The translations under genes were made by a program, and so were the position numbers. A DNA stretch of 64,000 bases, taken from positions 1-64,000 of the forward strand of contig JBJETB010000004.1 of assembly GCA_051883095.1 (NCBI GenBank), given 5' to 3'. The notes below the pieces were generated by a model. That model was not told the origin of the DNA. It worked only from the letters and a program-made list of their open reading frames with translations, and made no database searches. Shown here one piece after another: positions 7,913-15,231 of the stretch. This DNA comes from SUG1106 sp051883095 (GTDB taxonomy: Bacteria; Bacillota; Clostridia; Peptostreptococcales; Anaerovoracaceae). Position 1 is the stretch's first letter, and each line of letters opens with the position of its first letter.

Positions 7913-9005
7913 TTCTGTCGGCAAAAGATTTTGTCCTTTCCTCAATGCCCGGGAGCTTTAAAGCCGTTCCCGGGTCATTTGCTGTTTCCAGCATGGCGAA
8001 ACGAGGAGGCAGGATAAAGTTCTTATTCATATTGATGGCTCCGATAATCTGCTGAGCCACTATATCTCCACCGCTGTAGCCCGACACCACTATGGCATAG
8101 ATCCGCTTGCGGCTGAAATCGCTGGTGCGGAAAAGCGCCGTCAGCCTGTTGATAAAGGCCATGATGTTGGCGCTGACCGAATCGTTGTAATTAGGGCAGA
8201 TGAGCACCAGCACGTCGCTTCTGAGAATGGCCGGGTATACTTTCTCAACCATGACACCGCCGTAAAAGCAGCCTGCGTTTTCACCGAAGTGGAGGCAGTC
8301 CTCATACTTACAGCCGCGGCAGTCCAGTACCTGTCCGTTTCTTATGGATATTTCCTCTATATCTGCCCGGCCTGCCAGATGTCCTGCAGTTTCCCGCCAG
8401 AGGCTGAAACTGTTTGAGGTCTCCCGGTTTCCTGCGTGTACGGCCAGAATCCTAGGTCTCTGAGCATCCTCCCGGCAATCAGCATTCTCAAAAGACGTCA
8501 CTTTCTCAATCAGCAGCCTGCAGCTTTTTTCATACGAGGCTTCCAGACTTTCCTTCCAGAGCCTGGCGTTCACCGCAAAGTTTGCCAGGCTTCCTGTCGC
8601 CTCTACCAGAGGTTTTCCCGGAAAAGCGCAGCCTGCCATATTGGCGGCAAACACAAGTCTTCTGCCCAGGTCCTTGGTGAAAAGCTCACCGGCTCCGTCA
8701 ACTATCACGCCCCCTGCGGAGCCCCGCAGAGCATCATCATGAGTATGGAGATACCCGAGCACCTTTGCCGCTTCAGTGTTCACACCGCTTTCGTCCAGGT
8801 CTGCCGCAAAAATTATTCTGCTGTTTCTCAGCCTTCCGGCCTCTGCTGCCGCAGCAAACTCTCCGCTCCCGCAAAGCACGGCCACATGGCAGTTTGTTTC
8901 GCTTCCGGCAAGAGCCTCGGCTGTGATTCTCTCCATGCGTGACGGTCCCTGTCCTGTACAGCTGCAATCACCACTGCATGAAAGCTTGATCAAATATAAA
9001 TCCAT
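7887..9005 (-). CDS. NADPH-dependent FMN reductase-like flavoprotein with extra N-terminal domain
   Basis: A 372-residue protein. The C-terminal ~180 residues are flavodoxin-like, of the NADPH-dependent FMN reductase/iron-sulfur flavoprotein type: RILAVHAGNRETSNS for the phosphate loop, a cysteine-rich DCRGCKYEDC segment, and VLVLICPNYNDSVS. The first ~185 residues (with a CSGDCSC start and GCAFPGKPLVEATGS near the end) do not match a family I recognise. ATG 9005 has GGAG five to six bases upstream. The gene lies just downstream of a four-dyad operator-like array and its stop overlaps cotJC tail to tail. Redox partner unknown. Confidence 0.7.
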   Translation of the reverse strand: MDLYLIKLSCSGDCSCTGQGPSRMERITAEALAGSETNCHVAVLCGSGEFAAAAEAGRLRNSRIIFAADLDESGVNTEAAKVLGYLHTHDDALRGSAGGVIVDGAGELFTKDLGRRLVFAANMAGCAFPGKPLVEATGSLANFAVNARLWKESLEASYEKSCRLLIEKVTSFENADCREDAQRPRILAVHAGNRETSNSFSLWRETAGHLAGRADIEEISIRNGQVLDCRGCKYEDCLHFGENAGCFYGGVMVEKVYPAILRSDVLVLICPNYNDSVSANIMAFINRLTALFRTSDFSRKRIYAIVVSGYSGGDIVAQQIIGAINMNKNFILPPRFAMLETANDPGTALKLPGIEERTKSFADRIISYRIRD

Positions 9006-9038
9006 TTTTTCTCCAATGACTCTAAGATCTTTCAGACC

Positions 9039-9299
9039 AATGTTGTAAAAAATTAAATGAACCATGATTTTTTACAACATTACACCTTGTCCAAAGCCTT
9101 TGGAGGCCGGCTCGAGGTCGTAATGTTGTACAAATTCCACGATTCTTACGATTTTTACAACGAAAATAAGGATTGCGTTGTAAAATTTCAGTAAATTGAT
9201 GAAATCTTACAACATTCACGGCTCTGCAGGAATAATTCAAGGGCCGTAATATGTGCAATGTTGTAAAAATCGTCGTTTTGAACATATTTTTACAACGCC
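9039..9299. repeat. Array of four 43-bp inverted-repeat units
   Basis: Four dyads start at 9039, 9122, 9174 and 9257. Each is ~43 bp: a left arm like AATGTTGTAAAAAAT, a ~13-nt spacer and the reverse-complement arm. The first is a perfect 15-bp inverted repeat; the others carry a few changes (GTACAAATT, GCGTTGTAAAATTT, ACAACG). The start-to-start distances are 83, 52 and 83 bp, close to 8, 5 and 8 helical turns. The array lies between the dehydrogenase-like gene and the flavoprotein gene; the first unit could overlap the flavoprotein promoter. A binding array for a DNA-binding protein is the simplest reading. Confidence 0.8.
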
Positions 9300-9300
9300 T

Positions 9301-9348
9301 GCAAGCTGTCCGGCAAGCTGCTCGGCAAGCTGTCCGGCATGCTGCCGC
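9301..9348. repeat. Four tandem 12-bp repeats
   Basis: GCAAGCTGTCCG, GCAAGCTGCTCG, GCAAGCTGTCCG and GCATGCTGCCGC follow one another directly after the dyad array and stop seven bases before the end of the dehydrogenase-like gene. The unit is GC-rich, unlike the AT-rich dyads. Function unknown. Confidence 0.85.
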
Positions 9349-9354
9349 AAAGTC

Positions 9355-10371
9355 TCAGTTAATCTCGCAGAGATTCCTATAGGCAGTCTCGATTCTGTCG
9401 TACAGCTTCTGCGGCAGAGGAAGGTCTTCTATGATAATCTCCCCGCTGACAGGGTCTATCCTGTTTTTTATGCCCAGGAAAGCGCCTTCCGCGCCATTTC
9501 CCAGATACACGGAGCTGTAGTTCCACTCTCCCCGCAGCGTAAGCAGCAGGGAAATGGCTCCTGATGAAAGAGCCGGCGCAATGTAAGGCTTGAAGCCCAG
9601 CTCACGCACCTTAAGGTTGGCCTCCACAGTAAGGGCCGTCAGCTCACGCGATATTTCATCATCATAATTTTCAATGCTGTTGGCGATAACAAGATCGCCG
9701 CCGTGAGGTCCGAAAGCCCGGCCCTCAGTAAGATATGACTCGAAGCGTCTGTCGCCGCGGGCATAATACTCTGCACGCTTGTTCATTACGCCAAGGCCGT
9801 ATCCCCTCACCTGCCCCGGCTTAAGGCCGCTGCCATCTGCGGTGCCGGCATCTCCTGCGCCGGAAGCTTCACCGGAAGCCATCAGCGCCGCTTTGCACAG
9901 CGGGTCCACAGGGTCGGAAACCACTGCGAAGATTCCCTTGAAATTCTTTTCACCGGCCATGCGTCCATAGTGGGAGACTATTTTGCTGTTGGCCTCAAGC
10001 TGCATCATGCGCACATCACCGGACGCGCCCACAGGCGGCACCGCCTTGCTGGCACAAAACACGAACATATCGCAGTCAAACAGGTCCTCTTCATCCAGGC
10101 ATACCACCTCCGGGAGATTTTTTTCTCCAAAAGGCCAGCCTATCTGATTCATCTCCATTTCATATCTTGACATCACGTCACGGTTCACATCGTAAATTCC
10201 GATGCGCTCTATGAGTCCGCCGCCCAGGACCTTCAGGCCCATAAGCAAGGTGGCTCCCACATCTCCCAGAGCCAGAAGATTCACCCGCAGCCCTGAGTGT
10301 CTGAGAGGTTCTGCCAGCCTGAGTTTTGAGGCTTCAGGGGCCAGCTCCCATATGCTTCTTTTATCTGTCAT
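9355..10371 (-). CDS. Malate/lactate dehydrogenase-family protein
   Basis: A 338-residue NAD-dependent dehydrogenase homologue. The dinucleotide loop is atypical (ALGDVGATLLMGL), followed by an aspartate ending beta-2 (IGIYDVNRDVM), FAVVSDPVDPLC in place of the usual VxNPVD, and GRAFGPHGGDLVIANS with the catalytic-type histidine. Substrate residues differ enough from true LDH/MDH that the substrate is unclear. The ATG overlaps the stop of the giant upstream gene by four bases, so translation is coupled and the two products probably work together. Confidence 0.7.
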   Translation of the reverse strand: MTDKRSIWELAPEASKLRLAEPLRHSGLRVNLLALGDVGATLLMGLKVLGGGLIERIGIYDVNRDVMSRYEMEMNQIGWPFGEKNLPEVVCLDEEDLFDCDMFVFCASKAVPPVGASGDVRMMQLEANSKIVSHYGRMAGEKNFKGIFAVVSDPVDPLCKAALMASGEASGAGDAGTADGSGLKPGQVRGYGLGVMNKRAEYYARGDRRFESYLTEGRAFGPHGGDLVIANSIENYDDEISRELTALTVEANLKVRELGFKPYIAPALSSGAISLLLTLRGEWNYSSVYLGNGAEGAFLGIKNRIDPVSGEIIIEDLPLPQKLYDRIETAYRNLCEIN

Positions 10372-13300
10372 CTGAACATTTTCCTCATTCTTATAAGTCT
10401 TTCGATGTCCTTTTCCACATAGGCGGAGGCGGCTATGTTTTCGTCGAATACCACATGCTCTCCTATGTCAGGACGCTTAGGCTCGGTTATGACTTCCCCC
10501 AGCCTCTTTATTGTCAGCTTTCGCTCGAATACGTTCTGGTACTCCTCCTCCAGGGTTCTGAGAATGCTGCGCGCATTTTCGAGGCAGGTCATAGAGTAAT
10601 CATAAGTGCTCTTTCCGGAAATATCGCCCATGAAGGACGGCACGGCATATGGAAGCACCAGATTCAGCGAAGGAATCATGCCGAGACCGGAAACAGGCTT
10701 TTCCTCGTCTTTCATGCTGTCGCCGCCGATATACGGATATACTGCTGTCTCGTCTATCCAGCATTTCATGTTCGGCAGGAAGTATGCGCTGTCCACAGTC
10801 CTCTCCTTGATGGTCATCAGGTCGCGGCCTCTTCCCGTCTGTACGCCCACTACCGTATCCACTACATCTACCCCTGTCTTTTTGAGGATAGGGTCTATCT
10901 TGTTCATACGGTAACCCTTGTGCAGAAGGTCGTCAACCAGGATTACCGGTCTGTTGAAGGACTTGATGGTACGCACCTGATCCTCCAGGTTGGAGTAGAA
11001 GCTGCTTTCCTCGATGGTAAAGGACGAAACGTCTCTGTTAAAGTATTTCTCTGTGTGGAGAGCCTTGGTTACAGTGTTCGGTACTGCCACGCCCTCCAGA
11101 ACCTTTCCGAAAGGCACCACCATATAAGGTCCGTAACGCTTCTCCGGCAGAGGAACCGCCGGCACGCCGTTTAACCTTGCAATCAGGTTTATCATCTTGT
11201 GATGCATGATTCCCGAGTTGTACGAAAGCACCAGCTCACCCGGGTATATCTCCGTAAGCTTTGCAAGGAGTCTGTTATGAGCCTCCTCCACGGCTTTGAG
11301 CACGTGAGGATCCTTGTTAAGGGGGCTTTTGATTATGGTATCCACATTTTTGAATACTATGACAGGCGAACGCATATCCACAGCATAAATAGGTCTGCGT
11401 CCTGCAGGGGCTATATTGACAAATCCCTGCTTTTCCATTACACGGACGGCGCTCCTGCGCATACCCGCCTCCTCGCACGGATGGTAGACCACATAAGTAT
11501 AGTCGCGGGCCAGCAGTTCGGAAAGAAGTTCTACCAGTATGGTCTGACCCAGATTGCCTATGGAGCTGTTTCTGCTGAAGAAAAGCCCGCCGATTACGGC
11601 AACGGCTCCTGCAGCCTTGCTCCTGATAAATGCTGCGATATCCTGATCGCCGAAGGTTGTGAGAAAATCTATGCTGTCCAGCCTGCTGACGCCTGCCGCC
11701 GCTACGATTCTGCCGCCCTGCAGACCGTCACGAAGCACAACAGTACTTACGTCATCTCTGTCAAGGTATGAAAGAACCGCATCCATATCATATCCTCTGC
11801 CTCTGAGTTCATCCTCTAGACCGCCTATGGCGCTGCGGCCTCTCTGAGTGAATTCCTCAAGCATGATTTCCTGAGCCTGCAGAATGTGCTTATATGCCGG
11901 TTCTCTGAGGTAGAGGCTGTTTTCGTAAATATAGTTCTGTGCCACAGGGTCTATCAGATTGGAGATATCACGGTTCATATCGATGTTTTCTCTGATTCTG
12001 GTGGAACTGATATCCTCGTAGTATTCCTCCAGAGTGAGGTTGATAATCTTGCCTGTAACCGGATAACGCACAGGCCTGGTTCCGCCTGCTCCCGCCTGCT
12101 CCTGGGACTGCCTTTTGAAAATAATGTGGTTGAAGGAGTGAATGGAGTTTTCCACCGGCTCGGCTCTGTAGCATGATGCATTCTCAATCACATCGCTTCC
12201 TGCCACGAAGAAAAGCTCCTTGCCTGCAAATATTTTTTTCAGCTCTGCCAGATCCTTCGGATTGGCGATGTTCACCGGAATATCGTCCGGGAAAATATAC
12301 ATGTTTTCCTCGTCTGCAACTGACATGTTCAGTATTTTACGTCTCTGCAGCCTCGGCTGGGTTTTCTTTGACCAGCTGAATTCGTCGAGAGCCAGATAAA
12401 CCTCGCAGCCCATATCTCGTATCTCTCTGGCGATGGCCTTATGGCTCAGGCTGAAAGGGTCAAAGGTACCCGGGAAAAATGCAACCTTGTCAGGTTCCGG
12501 CACATTGAAGCTTCCCACTTCCAGCTCATACCTGCTGATGAACCCGTAAATCTGGTTGAGTACGGCAGCATTATAGAAAAATCCCAGTTCCGTTTCCTCC
12601 ATGCTTTCGTACAGAGTCATGAGCTTCTTGCCGCAGTGGCAGAATATTCTGTACTTTTCATCAAGGCTCAGCTTGTCAGAACCGAAAATATGCATGCCGA
12701 AGGTCCAGAAGGCCTCCTGGCTGATGGTGGTGCTGTAATTTGAAAATCCACGCACTATAAGGTTGACCAGCTTATACTTTCTGGCCTCCGTGACTTCTTC
12801 AGTCTCCTCTCCCCCGAAAAGTCCACGGTAAATGCAGTAGTTTTCCATGACTACTCCAAAAGTGTGAAGCACTGCTGCAGCGACCTGGCCGTTGGCAGCT
12901 TCAAGGAATTTTTCAAGGTCACAGATAAGCTCATCCAGCTCTCTCGGAGGCAGGTGAAGCATTATCACTCCCAGATAGTTAGGAATATATTTTGAGAACT
13001 GGTAATCTCCTATTTCAAGGCCCTTGCCCAGTTCCACGGCTATTTCATTCCGCTGCTCCAGAGGCATGCGGTCTATTATTGAAATCAGGCCTTCGCCTGC
13101 AGCCTGACGGACGATTACAGTTTCGCTTACCTTGACCAGATTGCCCAGATGGGTGGCCACATGAAGAGCCTGTCCTGCTCCGCCGATTTCCTCAAGTGAT
13201 CTCAGCATGAGCTGGATGTTGGCTACCTTGATGGTCCACGGAGTACCTGCCTTCAGGTTATCCAGGTACATTTCCGAAAGTGTTTCCTCGGAAAGCTCCT

Positions 13301-15221
13301 TTGCCGGGTCATGTCCCAGACATTCCTTAAGTTCTCTGTAGTAGTCACTGCCCTGTGCAAAATGGTAGTTTACACCCAGTGCTGCCATCTTCATGCCTGC
13401 ATCCTGTCCCTCTGCAGCTTTCTGTGCGAAACCGAGAATCGTCTCTATCTGAGCTTCGCTGCAGAATTCCGGGTCGATGGCAAGGCTGGTCTGCAGTAAT
13501 GCCTCACGGTTAAGCTGCGTAAGGTCTTCTTTTTTATACCATACCAGCAGGCTGTCCAGATAACGGCATCTCAGCTCAGGACGGCACGCTGCCAGAAGTC
13601 CTGCGGTAACTGATTTAAGGCTGTTTTCAACCCATTTCTTATGCTGCTCCGTCAGCTTATGATCCGGCATCAGTATGGTGCTGAGCGTGTCCTCCCACAG
13701 GGAAAGATTGGTCACATCCTTGCTCGGCAGACTTACACCTGCAGGCAGCTCCTTTTTATATTCGTCATTGAAGCGGGCGATTATCTGACCGATTATTTCT
13801 CCCGCCTGGCTTCTTATATCGCTTTCTTTGTGCAGCAGAAGCTCTGTAAGGAAACGCAGTGTCATCAGCTTCTGCTTTTCTGTCATATAGGTGGAATACT
13901 CACCCAGGATGGATACATAGGTTCTCAGGCTCTTCCACTGTTTTTCGCTGCGGGCTCTTTCCAGCAGACTGCCGAAGTCCTCCTCCCGGTTGAACTTGTT
14001 CATAAGTCTTATGTTGTGGTCGATGGCCGCGTACTTATATTCCCTTGCCGTTTCATTGCCTGTGGCGAGGGCTGCATCCTTTCCGGCAGCCGGTGCAGGT
14101 GCAGCAGGCTCCTTTACAGGTATCTGAGGGAGTACGGTATCCACACCCAGAGCCTTCATGTAGTCCTCGAAGTCCTTGAGCTTGTTGTATACCTTGCGGT
14201 AGCGGTGCTCTTTGGCCTCATCCACATTATCAAGCTTATCAAGAATAACCTGGAAAGCATCGTCCAGGGTATAAAAATGCACTATTTCTACACCGTCACT
14301 GTTTCTGCTGCTCTTCACCCTGAAATCGGCATATATGAGCAGCAATGACTCAACTGACAGGTTCTCAAGCTCCAGGTCCCATGTGGAGTGATTTGCCGCA
14401 ATATGGCCTATCATAGGCATGTTGAATCTGTTGAAGCAGATGTCCGTGTAGTAGTAATGGAGATACGGAATTCTTCTCTCCTCGCTTTTTTTGCATCCGT
14501 ATTTGCCTATATCGTGGCCTGCCGCTGCTCCCGAAACCAGTCCCAGGTCTACAGGCACCTTAAGGCTCTCAAGCTGGCGGGCCGCATGCATGGCCACATA
14601 GTGAACGCCAGCAATATGACCCAGTGTATTAAACGGTGTCAGTTCTACACCTATACGCATAAATTCATATATGAAGTTTTTTGCGGCAAGTTCTCTGAGG
14701 CGAAGGTATTCTCTGTTATATCCCTTCTCCTTTATTTCTTCTATTCCGAGAAAATGAATATCAATGGTCGGGTCAAAGGGCGCAGTGAGCCCCTCACAGT
14801 TAAAAACAGCCTGAAGGAGCTGCAGCAGAAACAGACTGGCTCTGATGGATTCCCTGTCTGCAACGGAGCATGCCGCTTCACCGGATGAATTAAGTTTCTC
14901 AGGAAAGAGATTTCCCAGCACATAATTGTATGCCGTCTGCATTCTCTGACGGGAATTATCGACGCTGCAGAACATGGCAAGGAGAGGCTCCGCTGCCTCT
15001 GCCACCTTTTCCACGCTGAACCTTCCCCTCTCATCTGCACTTTTCTCTATGGCATCGGCAGCTCCGCCCAGATTTCCTCTCCCCAGAAGCTCCTTCATCT
15101 CGCTCTGGCTCATCCCCATCTGTTTAAGAAACCACTTTTCCGTCAGGTGCTCGTATATTTTCTTATAAACAATTCTGCCCTTTTTCATCCTCTCGCACAT
15201 CTCCCGCAAATTCGTTGTCAT
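10368..15221 (-). CDS. Giant HD / helical / nucleotidyltransferase / acetyltransferase-like / phosphoribosyltransferase protein
   Basis: A 1617-residue cytoplasmic protein; no signal peptide or membrane segment seen. Domains in order: helical N-terminus; HD-type region ~195-360 (histidines in LGHIAGVH, the AAAGHDIGKYG pair at 236-237, GHIAANHS); a long alpha-helical, HEAT-like stretch ~400-900; a NadD-like cytidylyl/adenylyltransferase ~910-1105 with FFPGTFDPFSLSH and ISSTRIRE; a GNAT-like fold ~1110-1285 ending in MEKQGFVNI; and a type I phosphoribosyltransferase-like domain ~1290-1500 with the PRPP loop VILVDDLLHKGYRM. The HxGH motif of the transferase is SLSH, so that site is altered. It is coupled to the dehydrogenase-like gene downstream and lies 10 bp after the lysozyme gene. 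Substrate unknown; nucleotide or cofactor metabolism is an inference. Confidence 0.75.
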   Translation of the reverse strand: MTTNLREMCERMKKGRIVYKKIYEHLTEKWFLKQMGMSQSEMKELLGRGNLGGAADAIEKSADERGRFSVEKVAEAAEPLLAMFCSVDNSRQRMQTAYNYVLGNLFPEKLNSSGEAACSVADRESIRASLFLLQLLQAVFNCEGLTAPFDPTIDIHFLGIEEIKEKGYNREYLRLRELAAKNFIYEFMRIGVELTPFNTLGHIAGVHYVAMHAARQLESLKVPVDLGLVSGAAAGHDIGKYGCKKSEERRIPYLHYYYTDICFNRFNMPMIGHIAANHSTWDLELENLSVESLLLIYADFRVKSSRNSDGVEIVHFYTLDDAFQVILDKLDNVDEAKEHRYRKVYNKLKDFEDYMKALGVDTVLPQIPVKEPAAPAPAAGKDAALATGNETAREYKYAAIDHNIRLMNKFNREEDFGSLLERARSEKQWKSLRTYVSILGEYSTYMTEKQKLMTLRFLTELLLHKESDIRSQAGEIIGQIIARFNDEYKKELPAGVSLPSKDVTNLSLWEDTLSTILMPDHKLTEQHKKWVENSLKSVTAGLLAACRPELRCRYLDSLLVWYKKEDLTQLNREALLQTSLAIDPEFCSEAQIETILGFAQKAAEGQDAGMKMAALGVNYHFAQGSDYYRELKECLGHDPAKELSEETLSEMYLDNLKAGTPWTIKVANIQLMLRSLEEIGGAGQALHVATHLGNLVKVSETVIVRQAAGEGLISIIDRMPLEQRNEIAVELGKGLEIGDYQFSKYIPNYLGVIMLHLPPRELDELICDLEKFLEAANGQVAAAVLHTFGVVMENYCIYRGLFGGEETEEVTEARKYKLVNLIVRGFSNYSTTISQEAFWTFGMHIFGSDKLSLDEKYRIFCHCGKKLMTLYESMEETELGFFYNAAVLNQIYGFISRYELEVGSFNVPEPDKVAFFPGTFDPFSLSHKAIAREIRDMGCEVYLALDEFSWSKKTQPRLQRRKILNMSVADEENMYIFPDDIPVNIANPKDLAELKKIFAGKELFFVAGSDVIENASCYRAEPVENSIHSFNHIIFKRQSQEQAGAGGTRPVRYPVTGKIINLTLEEYYEDISSTRIRENIDMNRDISNLIDPVAQNYIYENSLYLREPAYKHILQAQEIMLEEFTQRGRSAIGGLEDELRGRGYDMDAVLSYLDRDDVSTVVLRDGLQGGRIVAAAGVSRLDSIDFLTTFGDQDIAAFIRSKAAGAVAVIGGLFFSRNSSIGNLGQTILVELLSELLARDYTYVVYHPCEEAGMRRSAVRVMEKQGFVNIAPAGRRPIYAVDMRSPVIVFKNVDTIIKSPLNKDPHVLKAVEEAHNRLLAKLTEIYPGELVLSYNSGIMHHKMINLIARLNGVPAVPLPEKRYGPYMVVPFGKVLEGVAVPNTVTKALHTEKYFNRDVSSFTIEESSFYSNLEDQVRTIKSFNRPVILVDDLLHKGYRMNKIDPILKKTGVDVVDTVVGVQTGRGRDLMTIKERTVDSAYFLPNMKCWIDETAVYPYIGGDSMKDEEKPVSGLGMIPSLNLVLPYAVPSFMGDISGKSTYDYSMTCLENARSILRTLEEEYQNVFERKLTIKRLGEVITEPKRPDIGEHVVFDENIAASAYVEKDIERLIRMRKMFR

Positions 15222-15231
15222 AGGCGACCTG

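Noticed and set aside
9039..9299. CRISPR-like array
   Set aside because: Units are inverted repeats of 43 bp with unequal, partly overlapping intervals and no cas genes; spacers are not of even length.
13641..14348. 235-codon plus-strand frame inside the giant gene
   Set aside because: Antisense to an intact coding region, no ribosome site, no recognisable protein; one of many shadows of a long GC-balanced gene.
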